29,325 nucleotides of DNA. Source: Methanomicrobia archaeon LH_S13. Lineage in GTDB: Archaea > Halobacteriota > Syntropharchaeia > Alkanophagales > Methanospirareceae. This document shows, piece after piece, positions 16,561 through 23,845 of the stretch; position 1 is the stretch's first letter, and each line of letters opens with the position of its first letter. The notes under the pieces were generated by a model. That model did not search any database, was not told the DNA's origin, and saw only the letters and a list, made by a program, of their open reading frames with translations. The position numbers and the translations under genes are program-made. Location: assembly GCA_023659785.1 (NCBI GenBank), contig JAGXOR010000004.1, positions 1-29,325 on the forward strand. The letters are read 5' to 3'.

Positions 16561-17712
16561 ATGGTGCTGAAAGAGAAGATAGGCATAGAGAGGGCATTGA
16601 CAAAATTGGCTTCTTTTCAATGCCGGCATTATAAGAAGATAATCGTGGCGAGCCTGATATTAACGGTGGTTTTAGGTTATGGTGCAACAGGCCTGCGCTT
16701 TCAAGGTGATATATCGAAGGAGATGCCGGAGGATTTGCCTGTTTTCGTTTTACAAGAAAAGATAGCGAGTGAGTTCAAAGGGGAAGAATTCATGGTTGTC
16801 GCGGTTTGCCTGGATAAGGAAACAAGCGCAAAAAACATACCGCGTGATATACGCGACCCAAAGATAATAGCATCGGTAGTTGAATTACATGAGCGGCTTG
16901 AAGATGAACCTTCGATTGAAGAAGTCCAATCTGTGGCTCCTTTTTTTCAGCAGGATGTCCCGAATGATATAGAAGGGGTGAAGAATAAGTTAGCTTCCGT
17001 TCCAGGTGCAGAAAGCTTTTTTAACGACGACTTTAGCATTATGCTGGTCTATGTCAGTCAAATAGCGGGTTTGAGCGAGGAGAAAGTGAAAGAGACGACG
17101 GAAATGATACAAAGCGACGTTGATGCGATTACAAAACCCGCGGGTGTGGACTATAGAATAACGGGTATGGCACCGCTGATGATTGAACTATTGAGGTTGA
17201 TGCATGAGGATATGGTTTTCACTACACTTGTAGCAGCGATAATCATTTTTGGGTTGCTGGCAGTGCTTGAACGGTCGTTCACAAAAGGCTTTCTCGTATT
17301 CCTGCCTCTGGTTTTTGGTATTACATGGACTTTTGGGGTAATGGGCTTCCTTAGCATACCTGTATCCATCAGCACGGTTATGATAGGTGCGATTATCATC
17401 GGTTTGGGCGTCGAATACGGGATATTCATGGTATCGAGGTATTATGAAGAGAGAAGAGAGCGTGGAAGGAGTACGAGGGAGGCACTAACAATTGCGGTCT
17501 CCAATATAGGGGCATCAACGTTTGGCTCTGCCGCGACTACAACTGCTGCTTTCTTCGCATTAACGCTTTCCGTAATGCCAATGGTTCAGCACTTGGGGCA
17601 GACGCTGGCTCTGAGTATAATCTTCTGCTGGGTAGCTGCCGCAGTAGTAAATCCATGCTTTATCGTTTTTAAAGAGCGTATAGAAGCGAGGAAAGTAGCC
17701 GCAGGATTGTGA
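16561..17712 (+). CDS. RND/MMPL-family exporter, N-terminal half protein
   Basis: A 383-residue protein with the layout of one half of an RND (HAE3/MMPL) transporter: membrane helix near residues 28-47 (IIVASLILTVVLGYGATGL), an extracytoplasmic loop to ~218 (RFQGDISKEMPEDLPVF, RDIRDPKIIASVVELH), then five membrane helices to the end. GLGVEYGIFMVSRYYEERRE is the TM4 motif, with Glu where most relatives have Asp. RND proteins use the proton or sodium gradient to move lipids or other hydrophobic compounds. Full-length relatives have 12 helices in ~750-800 residues. Here the second half is a separate gene 25 bases downstream, in a different frame. The C-terminus (FKERIEARK) is a plausible natural end, so this looks like a true two-subunit form rather than a frameshift. 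Confidence 0.85.
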   Translation: MVLKEKIGIERALTKLASFQCRHYKKIIVASLILTVVLGYGATGLRFQGDISKEMPEDLPVFVLQEKIASEFKGEEFMVVAVCLDKETSAKNIPRDIRDPKIIASVVELHERLEDEPSIEEVQSVAPFFQQDVPNDIEGVKNKLASVPGAESFFNDDFSIMLVYVSQIAGLSEEKVKETTEMIQSDVDAITKPAGVDYRITGMAPLMIELLRLMHEDMVFTTLVAAIIIFGLLAVLERSFTKGFLVFLPLVFGITWTFGVMGFLSIPVSISTVMIGAIIIGLGVEYGIFMVSRYYEERRERGRSTREALTIAVSNIGASTFGSAATTTAAFFALTLSVMPMVQHLGQTLALSIIFCWVAAAVVNPCFIVFKERIEARKVAAGL

Positions 17713-17737
17713 AAATGGGTAGGAAAAGGGGAAATAA

Positions 17738-18943
17738 ATGCGAGATAAGCTAAGTAAATTGGGAAAAGGACCTTTGGAGAAGTATGCGCGGTTCGTATCG
17801 CATCACGCAATTGTTGTTTTGGCGATATTTCTCTTATTCACCGTTTTCACGGGTTATCAAGCGTCATTGATGGAAACAACGGGGACATCACAGAAGGCAT
17901 GGCTTCCAGAGGATGTAGAAGTAATAAATACATTTGATCTAATAGCGGACCAATTTGCGGGTAGTTTTGCCACTTCAACGATTGTCGTGGAGACAGAACC
18001 GAGATATGCAAAATCCGATGAGATAAGGGATGTCCGCGACCCGGAGGTTTTAAGATACGTTGATTTGCTCGCAGAACGAGCAAAGCTCGTTTATGGTGTT
18101 GTCGGTGCGAAAAGTGCTGCAGACGTTGTAAAAGGAGAGAACGAAGGTAGAATTCCACCTTCTTTGCGAAGCGTGAAGTCGCTGTTGGAGCATAATGAAA
18201 TGGCAACACAAAGGATAAGCAATTATATCAGCGATGATTATTCACTCACGGTGGTAAGATTGAATTTGTTAGAGGATATAGATGCAGGCGAGGTGGTTGA
18301 GGAGTTGAGAGAAGTAATAAAAATAGATAAGCCGCCTGGCGTGGAAGTGGAACTCAGTGGCGACCCGGTGCAGAAGGTAACGCTGCAAGAGCTTGCGGGG
18401 GAAACGATGGGAACGACATCCCTTGTCAGCTTTGCTCTGATAATACTCATCCTTATAATCATATTTGCCTCGATTAAATACGGGCTTATTCCGCTGTTAA
18501 CAATTGTTTTTGGTCTTATTTGGGCGTATGGCACGCTTGTTCTGGCGGGATTCGAAATAACGCCGCAGACATCCGGTGTGATGGCGATGATAATGGGCAT
18601 TGGTATAGATTTCGGGATACAGGTAACGAAGCGGTTTAGATATGAATTGAAATCGCAAAAACGTGAGGATGCAATGGTTGATACGCTCAAGAACGTATTC
18701 TATCCTATGTGCATAACGACATTAGCAGCGGTAATAGGCTTCAAATGCCTTGCACTCGGTCAACTGCCGGTGATGGCAGATATGGGGACGATGATGGCAA
18801 CGGGAGTGTTGTTTTGTATGGTTGCGGTGCTTACGGTGGTGCCTGCGATTCTGGTGCTGTTTGAGAGAGAAAAAGGGAATAAAAATGACAGGAGGTCGCT
18901 TGTAGATATGTTCCATGCCAGGGCAATACAGATTTTCTATTGA
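17738..18943 (+). CDS. RND/MMPL-family exporter, C-terminal half protein
   Basis: A 401-residue partner of the preceding gene. It has one membrane helix near residue 30 (AIVVLAIFLLFTVFTGYQAS), an extracytoplasmic loop (TTGTSQKAWLPEDVEVINTF, RDVRDPEVLRYVDLLAE, VELSGDPVQ) and five membrane helices, with MIMGIGIDFGIQVTKRFRYE as the TM4 motif containing the expected Asp. A ribosome site (AGGAAAAGGGG) precedes the ATG. The natural protein likely ends near VLFEREKGNK. The last ~20 residues (DRRSLVDMFHARAIQIFY) are read through the beginning of a hemB relic in another frame, so the original C-terminus was replaced when the relic formed. The two halves probably assemble as a heterodimer or higher oligomer. 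Confidence 0.85.
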   Translation: MRDKLSKLGKGPLEKYARFVSHHAIVVLAIFLLFTVFTGYQASLMETTGTSQKAWLPEDVEVINTFDLIADQFAGSFATSTIVVETEPRYAKSDEIRDVRDPEVLRYVDLLAERAKLVYGVVGAKSAADVVKGENEGRIPPSLRSVKSLLEHNEMATQRISNYISDDYSLTVVRLNLLEDIDAGEVVEELREVIKIDKPPGVEVELSGDPVQKVTLQELAGETMGTTSLVSFALIILILIIIFASIKYGLIPLLTIVFGLIWAYGTLVLAGFEITPQTSGVMAMIMGIGIDFGIQVTKRFRYELKSQKREDAMVDTLKNVFYPMCITTLAAVIGFKCLALGQLPVMADMGTMMATGVLFCMVAVLTVVPAILVLFEREKGNKNDRRSLVDMFHARAIQIFY

Positions 18944-19060
18944 GAGTGCGGTGAAAGAGGTTTTAGAAGCCTATTCGATAGCTATAAAGTCAGTGCTGTT
19001 GTTCGGAATTCCTGCGAGGAAAGATGAAAAAGGAAGCGCATACTTTGCCGAGTCACAATA
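18906..19060 (+). pseudogene. hemB: Porphobilinogen synthase (HemB) fragment
   Basis: In a frame different from the overlapping exporter gene, the DNA reads ICSMPGQYRFSIESAVKEVL, then EAYSIAIKSVLLFGIPARKD and EKGS-AYFAE. This is the N-terminal region of HemB (S-M-P-G-Q-Y-R-x-S, ...G-I-K-x-V-x-L-F-G-I-P-x-x-K-D-x-x-G-S). A TAG lies just upstream and the frame then runs into the 3' end of purM on the other strand. The catalytic lysines and zinc ligands are missing. Only about 45 residues of ~320 survive. Confidence 0.85.
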
Positions 19061-20036
19061 TTTTCATATCTCCTACCTTTATCCCTTTATCCTTTCCTAC
19101 GATTTCACCTACTATTTTTCCCCCTGTTATTCTTATTGCTTCACGCTCCACGTCTTTTGGAATTACAGCAGCAAATCCTATCCCCATATTGAATGTTTTA
19201 TACATCTCTTGAGCCGTTATGTTACCGAGTTCCTGTATAAGTCGGAATATGTCGTTCGGCTCTAAAGGGTCGGATATATCGAAGCCAAAGTCAGTGATTC
19301 TTCGCAGTTTTAAGAAACCACTGCCCGTTATATGTGCGAGTCCATGCACTTCACACCGTTTCAAAAGTTCTAAAATCTCAGTGTATATCCTCGTTGGTGT
19401 GAGCAACTCTTCACCTATGCTTATCGAAGGATTGTATTCAAAAGGGGAATTGTAATCCAACCCTACTCCTTCTATTACTTTCCTCGCAAGTGTTAACCCA
19501 TTGCTGTGTATTCCTGAACTTTTCAGCCCTAGAACCAGGTCGCCTATTTCTATCTTTTCGCCTCGTATTACCCTGTCCTTTGAAACATAACCAACACAAG
19601 TTCCAGAAAGGTCTAAATCGTTTACTACTTCAGGTAGTATTGCAGTTTCACCACCCACGATAGAAATATCAGAGATTCTCGCTCCTTCTTCCAACCCTTT
19701 CCCTATCTCCGCAGCAATTGACTCATCTGGTTTTTCCATCGCAAGATAATCAACAAAAGCAATAGGCGTTGCGCCTACGCAGTAAACATCGTTTACGTTC
19801 ATCGCAATGCAGTCTATACCGATGGTATCCCATTTGTTTAACTCGACAGCAATCAGCACTTTCGAGCCAACGCCATCTGTGGAAATAGCGAGCAGATGTT
19901 GCGTATCAAAAGGGAGTTCTAAAATACCAGAAAAGTCTTTTAACTCTTTTCTTCTACTCATCTGCGCGGATAGCGCTTTTACAACTCCTTTTTCCCTTTT
20001 TATATCTACCCCTGCTTTTGCGTACGTCCATTGCAT
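19053..20036 (-). CDS. purM: Phosphoribosylformylglycinamidine cyclo-ligase (AIR synthetase)
   Basis: A 327-residue PurM (FGAM + ATP to AIR; step five of purine synthesis). TYAKAGVDIKREKGVVKAL is the typical N-terminus. DGVGSKVLIAVELNKWDTIG and DCIAMNVNDVYCVGATPIAF form the ATP/Mg-binding core, followed by IVGGETAILPE, VLGLKSSGIHSNGLTLARKV and ITGSGFLKLRR (usually GGG in place of GSG). The C-terminus FNMGIGFAAVIPKD is complete. Length fits the family. It is divergent from the ATP synthase genes (65 bases between starts), and its 3' end meets the hemB relic. It stands alone, away from other pur genes. Confidence 0.96.
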   Translation of the reverse strand: MQWTYAKAGVDIKREKGVVKALSAQMSRRKELKDFSGILELPFDTQHLLAISTDGVGSKVLIAVELNKWDTIGIDCIAMNVNDVYCVGATPIAFVDYLAMEKPDESIAAEIGKGLEEGARISDISIVGGETAILPEVVNDLDLSGTCVGYVSKDRVIRGEKIEIGDLVLGLKSSGIHSNGLTLARKVIEGVGLDYNSPFEYNPSISIGEELLTPTRIYTEILELLKRCEVHGLAHITGSGFLKLRRITDFGFDISDPLEPNDIFRLIQELGNITAQEMYKTFNMGIGFAAVIPKDVEREAIRITGGKIVGEIVGKDKGIKVGDMKIL

Positions 20037-20101
20037 AGAAGAGAGGAAATAGTTAAAGATTTATAAAACACAATAAAGACATTCCATTATAGAAGAATAC
20101 A

Positions 20102-20419
20102 ATGGCAGTAGAAGCACTTAAGTTAATAAGGGAAGAAGAAGAGGGAGACAGGAAGCTAATAGAAGAGGCAAAAGAAAACGCTGCGAAAATAGTGAAGGAT
20201 GCGGAGGAAGAGGTAAAGGGTTTAAAAGAAAAGGCACGTGAGGATGAAAAGATATTAGCAGTTCAGATTTTAGATAAATATACAAAGGAAGGCGAGGAGA
20301 AAAAGAAAGCGATAATGAAAAAAGCAGAGGCTGAATCTAAGAATCTGAAAACACGCGCAGAATCGAATCTCAACAGCGCAGTAAACGTCGTGTTAGAAAA
20401 AATTTTAGGTTTGAGGTGA
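20102..20419 (+). CDS. ahaH: A-type ATP synthase subunit H (peripheral stalk)
   Basis: A 105-residue, almost wholly helical protein of Glu, Lys and Ala (REEEEGDRKLIEEAKENAAK, IVKDAEEEVKGLKEKARED). This is the classic pattern of subunit H/G of archaeal A1Ao ATP synthase. Its coiled coil pairs with subunit E to form the peripheral stalk that holds the catalytic head against rotation. Length matches family members (~100-110). It overlaps the next gene as GTGA, which indicates translational coupling. It normally starts the operon H-I-K-E-C-F-A-B-D; here E follows directly. The AT-rich gap to purM (20037-20101) holds the likely promoter. Confidence 0.85.
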   Translation: MAVEALKLIREEEEGDRKLIEEAKENAAKIVKDAEEEVKGLKEKAREDEKILAVQILDKYTKEGEEKKKAIMKKAEAESKNLKTRAESNLNSAVNVVLEKILGLR

Positions 20420-21108
20420 TTCGGTTGGGTGCGGCAGAGATAGTGGAGAAGATGAAGAATGAAGCAAATGCAGAATGCGGGGAGATACTGAGCGAAGCAA
20501 AGGAAAACGCAAAGAAAAAAATCGAAGACGCGAGAGAAGAGGTAGAACTTCAAAAGAAGAATTTCGCCGAGGCTGAGGAAAGGAAAGGTGTTGAGGAGCT
20601 CGCGCGAGTAGTTAGAGCCACACGATTAAATGCGAGGAAGCTCGGATGGGATACAGAGGAAGAGATGATAGGGAGAGCATTAGATGGAGCAATGAAGAGA
20701 CTAAAGGAAATAAAAACGGAGGGTTTCAAAGGGAACTCGTATGGTTTCAAAGGGAACTCGTATTCAAACATCTTAGCTGGTTTGATAAAGGATGCTGCAT
20801 TGAGTATGGTCGATGGGAGTAGCGCAAGCAGCGAATTGGAAGTGATACTCAGTGATGAGGATGCTTCTTATGTAGACAAATCGCTGCTAAATGAACTATC
20901 TGATGGAATAAGCGCAGGGAGTGTAAATGTTCGTTTATCGTTATCAGGCGAAGGTGAAAGGATAAAATCGGCAGGAGGAGTCATTGTAAGGAGAAAAGAC
21001 GGAAGAATAGAGGTGAATAATACTTCTGAACAGCGAATGAGACGTTTTTCCACCAGTTTAAAAGAGGATGTAGTTAAAGTGTTGTTTAAAGATAAAGGTT
21101 TAAGATGA
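20416..21108 (+). CDS. atpE: A-type ATP synthase subunit E (peripheral stalk)
   Basis: A 230-residue subunit E. The N-terminal ~75 residues are a helix (GAAEIVEKMKNEANAECGEI, LSEAKENAKKKIEDAREEVE) that pairs with subunit H. The globular C-terminal domain includes VILSDEDASYVDKSLLNEL, then ERIKSAGGVIVRRKDGRIEV and NTSEQRMRRF, which are typical of V/A-type subunit E. It links the stalk to the catalytic A/B head. The start is GTG 20416, overlapping the ahaH stop; TTG 20425 is an alternative. It is ~30 residues longer than usual, partly because of a perfect 21-bp duplication that gives GFKGNSY twice near residue 105. It overlaps the next gene as ATGA. Confidence 0.92.
   Translation: MIRLGAAEIVEKMKNEANAECGEILSEAKENAKKKIEDAREEVELQKKNFAEAEERKGVEELARVVRATRLNARKLGWDTEEEMIGRALDGAMKRLKEIKTEGFKGNSYGFKGNSYSNILAGLIKDAALSMVDGSSASSELEVILSDEDASYVDKSLLNELSDGISAGSVNVRLSLSGEGERIKSAGGVIVRRKDGRIEVNNTSEQRMRRFSTSLKEDVVKVLFKDKGLR
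20722..20763 (+). repeat. Perfect 21-bp tandem duplication within atpE
   Basis: The unit GGTTTCAAAGGGAACTCGTA plus T occurs at 20722-20742 and again at 20743-20763 with no mismatch. It encodes GFKGNSY twice in a loop between the helical and globular parts of subunit E. The frame is kept. Identity of the two copies suggests a recent event. Confidence 0.97.
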
Positions 21109-21431
21109 TTGCGATAATTGGCGACCCTGAAACGGCTATGGGTTTCAAGCTTGCAGGAGTAAAAGAAGTGTACGAATATCCTACGGGGGGAGAAGACGAC
21201 GTTGCTCATGCGTTAGATAAATTGGCGAAAGAGGGAGTTGCTATTATAATCATAAACGAAAGGCTTGCAGCCGAAGCTAAAAATAGAGAGAAGATAAGGG
21301 AGATAAACTCGAAGAAACGCAGTGTAATACCCATTATCATTGAAGTTCCCGACAAGAAAGGACCACTGGAGAAGGAGGTTGATGAGATAGGGGAATTGAT
21401 AAAACGAGCAGTGGGAGTCGCAGTTAAGTGA
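21105..21431 (+). CDS. atpF: A-type ATP synthase subunit F
   Basis: A 108-residue protein with the standard subunit F start: IAIIGDPETAMGFKLAGVKE, followed by YPTGGEDDVAHALDKLAKEG, VAIIIINERLA, and VIPIIIEVPDKKGP. Subunit F sits with subunit D in the central stalk of the A1 part and takes part in rotation and coupling. The ATG overlaps the atpE stop as ATGA. It ends 10 bases before a convergent gene, so the usual downstream A, B and D genes are not here. Complete and of normal length. Confidence 0.95.
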   Translation: MIAIIGDPETAMGFKLAGVKEVYEYPTGGEDDVAHALDKLAKEGVAIIIINERLAAEAKNREKIREINSKKRSVIPIIIEVPDKKGPLEKEVDEIGELIKRAVGVAVK

Positions 21432-21440
21432 ATGATGCCT

Positions 21441-22247
21441 CTATTTCAATGATTGTTTCCTAATAAACACCAAACTCTCTATTCCGTCTTCTATTGTGTA
21501 TAGTTCCATCACCATCAGTCCTTCATATTCATACTCATAATCATTAATCCCTTTTAACACCTTCTTCCAGTCCAGATTGCCTTTTCCCAGTGGCAAATGC
21601 AGGTCATCCGCTCCGAAGTTATCGCTTGCATGAAGATGTATTATCCCCATATCTTCTGCCTTATCACGGATATTCAAGAATTCGTCCAGCGTTCGTGTCG
21701 TGTTCGCATGCGCTACGTCCAGGCATATTCCCAAATTGTCCATGTTCACTCCTCGCACTATTCGAATAAGCTCGTCAGGATACCTTCCCAGCATCATATT
21801 TATTGATGGCAGATTCTCCACCGCGATTCGCAATCCGCGTTCCGCAGCAAATTCACAAAGTGCCGTTAGACCTTCAATTGCCTTCTGAATTGCCTTTTCC
21901 GGTATCTGTACAGACAATGGCGATAAAATACCCGGATGCACCACGCATATATTCTCAACGAACTCGTATGTGTTTTCTATGCTCTCTTTTATCTGCCTTA
22001 CGCTCTCTTCCCATATCCCTTCGTTTACGCTCGCTATGTTTATATCAGAGAGGGGTGTGTGTAAGGAAAGAGCAAGATTCGTTGTTTCGTATATTTCCCT
22101 CACTCGTTCTCTAAATTCGCCTTCCACTTTCTGCAGCCCTTCGCCCACTATTTCCCAGCCCTGAAAACCTGCGTCTTCTAACCGGGACATCCATTCCACA
22201 GGGTTGCTGGTTGCATCTACCACCGAAAAACTTATTTTCGCGTTCAT
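21441..22247 (-). CDS. Xylose-isomerase-like TIM-barrel sugar phosphate isomerase/epimerase
   Basis: A 268-residue protein of the AP-endonuclease-2/xylose-isomerase-like fold. Segments in order: ISFSVVDATSNPVEWMSRLE, GFQGWEIVGEG, LSLHTPLSDINIAS, ENICVVHPGI, GLRIAVENLPS (metal Glu), NLGICLDVAHAN (metal Asp and His), GIIHLHASDNFGADDLHLPL, and EGLMVMELYT (metal Glu). These metal ligands are complete, so an active enzyme is likely, but the substrate cannot be read from the sequence; DNA repair (endonuclease IV) is less likely given the short length. The ATG is embedded in a sequence repeated before pyrF. It is convergent with atpF. Confidence 0.85.
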   Translation of the reverse strand: MNAKISFSVVDATSNPVEWMSRLEDAGFQGWEIVGEGLQKVEGEFRERVREIYETTNLALSLHTPLSDINIASVNEGIWEESVRQIKESIENTYEFVENICVVHPGILSPLSVQIPEKAIQKAIEGLTALCEFAAERGLRIAVENLPSINMMLGRYPDELIRIVRGVNMDNLGICLDVAHANTTRTLDEFLNIRDKAEDMGIIHLHASDNFGADDLHLPLGKGNLDWKKVLKGINDYEYEYEGLMVMELYTIEDGIESLVFIRKQSLK

Positions 22248-22290
22248 ACACTTTTTCTCTTTTTTAAAAAAAGAAAACCTGTGCTAAAAG
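22245..22290 (-). repeat. Upstream repeat, copy 1 (before the sugar isomerase-like gene)
   Basis: On the minus strand the block TTTTAGCACAGGTTTTCTTT, a T-run/A-run that can form a small hairpin, and AGAAAAAGTGTATGAA lead into the ATG. The same order of elements occurs before pyrF at 24562-24612. A weaker similarity (AAGGTTTTT...GAAGGT) continues further upstream in both. It could be a shared leader with a hairpin, a promoter element or a small interspersed repeat. Confidence 0.7.
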
Positions 22291-22366
22291 AAAAAAAATA
22301 ATAAGGGAATATTTTTAGTCAAGGTTTTTACCGAAGGTAAAAAAGTTATTGGTAAAGCTTTTCTTT

Positions 22367-22840
22367 CTAAGAAAGTTTTGTTCCTTCAAGAGAAATAATA
22401 AGTTCGACTATCTCTTTTATCATTTCTTCTCTGGCTTCAAAATCCTTTGGCACTTTTTTTATTATGTTGCTGACTTCTTCATCTGAAAAGTCGCTCAGTG
22501 CTATCTTCGGTAAGTCGCTGCTCTTAAACCCCTCAACAAGCACAAAATCAACATTACCTGAATTCGCCATTTCAGTTAGCAATTCATTCAGATTCTTACC
22601 GCCACAAATTTTTATCGTCTTTTGTTCAGAACTTCCTATAACTACTTCTGCACCAGCGTTAAAGAAACGGTCCGTATCTTTTACGGTGGACGTATCTAAA
22701 TCTAAATCTAAATCCAAATCCAACTCCTGTGCGTGTTTTATGCATCCTACTGTACCATACTGTTTCAAATAAGGTATCAAATACTGGATAAGGGATGTTT
22801 TCCCTGACTTCTTCTCACCTATTATGCATATCACTTTCAT
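22367..22840 (-). CDS. mobB: Molybdopterin-guanine dinucleotide biosynthesis protein MobB
   Basis: A 157-residue P-loop GTPase. MKVICIIGEKKSGKTSLIQY has the Walker A motif (GEKKSGKT). TVGCIKHAQ matches the MobB motif that normally continues H-H-D-F-D-x-D-x-x-G-x-D-T. FFNAGAEVVIGSSEQKTI and FVLVEGFKSSDLPKIAL complete the family pattern. MobB helps attach GMP or deliver the nucleotide to molybdopterin for enzymes such as formate or formylmethanofuran dehydrogenase. ATG 22840 is the natural start; extra sequence upstream is AT-rich. In place of the usual acidic segment it carries LDLDLDLD, coded by a hexamer array at 22692-22722. It is divergent from the UDG-like gene. Confidence 0.93.
   Translation of the reverse strand: MKVICIIGEKKSGKTSLIQYLIPYLKQYGTVGCIKHAQELDLDLDLDLDTSTVKDTDRFFNAGAEVVIGSSEQKTIKICGGKNLNELLTEMANSGNVDFVLVEGFKSSDLPKIALSDFSDEEVSNIIKKVPKDFEAREEMIKEIVELIISLEGTKLS
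22692..22722 (-). repeat. Hexanucleotide repeat array inside mobB
   Basis: About five near-identical units of AAATCT/AAATCC in tandem (+ strand view) encode Leu-Asp repeated four times on the minus strand. The first units are identical and the last two share one base change. The array lies where MobB binds the substrate through an acidic segment, so its length may matter. It keeps the frame whatever the copy number. Confidence 0.85.
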
Positions 22841-22959
22841 GTTTATCAGTGTACATAAAGTATTTAACTTCCCATCTAAATTTTTAATTTTGGATAGCAA
22901 TGATAGAAAGAAAAGGATTTCCAAAAAAGCCTGTTGGATTAGAGTGGGGTGATTAATTA

Positions 22960-23634
22960 ATGCCTGACAGCAACATGAATTGGACTGAAATACAAGATGA
23001 AATAAAGCGATGTGAGAAGTGCAAAGAAGAAGGTTTTTATGGGGTTACATGTCCTGATGAGCGGGTTCCTGTGTCTGAGCCGCAGAACGAAAAACTCCTT
23101 TTTGTTTCTGAAGCGCCACCTCTGAACAGTCATTACTACTTCTACAACGAAAACTCAAATGACAGACTGCGAAATAGTTTATTTGAACTCTTACGAAGTG
23201 ATTTGGGCTATGAAATCAACACCATAAACGATTTTATCGCAGCGGGTTTTTATCTTCTGCCGACGGTGAAATGCCCCTCAGCGATAAATGGAAGAAATAC
23301 AGCTCCTGCCAAATGCGTTATAACGCTCTGTGCAGAACGGTACCTTAAACGAGAAATCGAGTATATAAAGCCTGATGGTGTTTGTTTATTGGGAAGAACA
23401 GCGCTACAGGGTTTTTTAATCTTACGCAATCTCTGGGACGTGCAAATGCATGACCCCAGAGAAGTAGGAAAGACACTATCCGAAGCAGCAGGAAAAGTGT
23501 TAGAGGTGAAGATTTTAGATAAAGACACCAAGTTTATGCTTTCTTATTGGCCCACGAAAAGACATCGCAGGTTTCATGACATAAGCGAACACATAAGGAT
23601 GTTGATAGAGGCAATCGGGTTTTCTTCTCCTTAA
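22960..23634 (+). CDS. Uracil-DNA glycosylase superfamily-like protein with probable Fe-S cysteines
   Basis: A 224-residue protein. The segment KLLFVSEAPPLNSHYYFYNE looks like the UDG motif A region (V-x-E-A-P-G in family 4), YLLPTVKCPS like the following strand, and KPDGVCLLGRTALQGF like the L-x-G-x-x-A helix region. Cysteines at 18, 21, 31, 105, 119 and 124 include four that could hold a 4Fe-4S cluster as in families 4 and 5. The near-C-terminal YWPTKRHRRFHD could be the motif B equivalent (S-x-H-P-S). The match is distant, so the substrate (uracil, hypoxanthine or other) is open. An AT-rich promoter region separates it from mobB. A start at ATG 22960 is supported by the GGGGTGATT stretch upstream. 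Confidence 0.65.
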   Translation: MPDSNMNWTEIQDEIKRCEKCKEEGFYGVTCPDERVPVSEPQNEKLLFVSEAPPLNSHYYFYNENSNDRLRNSLFELLRSDLGYEINTINDFIAAGFYLLPTVKCPSAINGRNTAPAKCVITLCAERYLKREIEYIKPDGVCLLGRTALQGFLILRNLWDVQMHDPREVGKTLSEAAGKVLEVKILDKDTKFMLSYWPTKRHRRFHDISEHIRMLIEAIGFSSP

Positions 23635-23715
23635 ACCCGTATCCTGCATCCTGCATCTTGACCCTATTATTGTTTTCTCGTGAAACTCAAGATAACATAT
23701 ATAGCAGAGTCCTCA

Positions 23716-23799
23716 ATGCCACAGGAATTAACAGAAATTATCACTTTTTTAATTGAAACAGGTCTTTCTAAGGCAGAGAAAGTGCGAGAGCTATCCTAA
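23716..23799 (+). other. Short frame between the UDG-like gene and pyrF; unidentified
   Basis: A 27-residue frame reads MPQELTEIITFLIETGLSKA and ends KVRELS. A second frame just after it reads SYPKQDAEMAEGIPLNFEHL and stops at ~23850. Together they look like pieces of one decayed gene, but I cannot name it. The 23635-23845 gap otherwise holds a direct repeat (CCTGCATCCTGCATC near 23644) and nothing else I can support. Confidence 0.25.
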
Positions 23800-23845
23800 G
23801 CAAGATGCGGAAATGGCAGAAGGCATTCCACTAAATTTTGAGCAT

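Noticed and set aside
17700..17740. Frameshift between the two RND halves
   Set aside because: Both ends look natural, and there is a stop, a ribosome site and a good start, so two genes are the better reading.
19024..19455. Plus-strand frames over the 3' part of purM
   Set aside because: They are antisense to clear PurM motifs; only the first ~45 residues of the frame at 18915 resemble a family (HemB).
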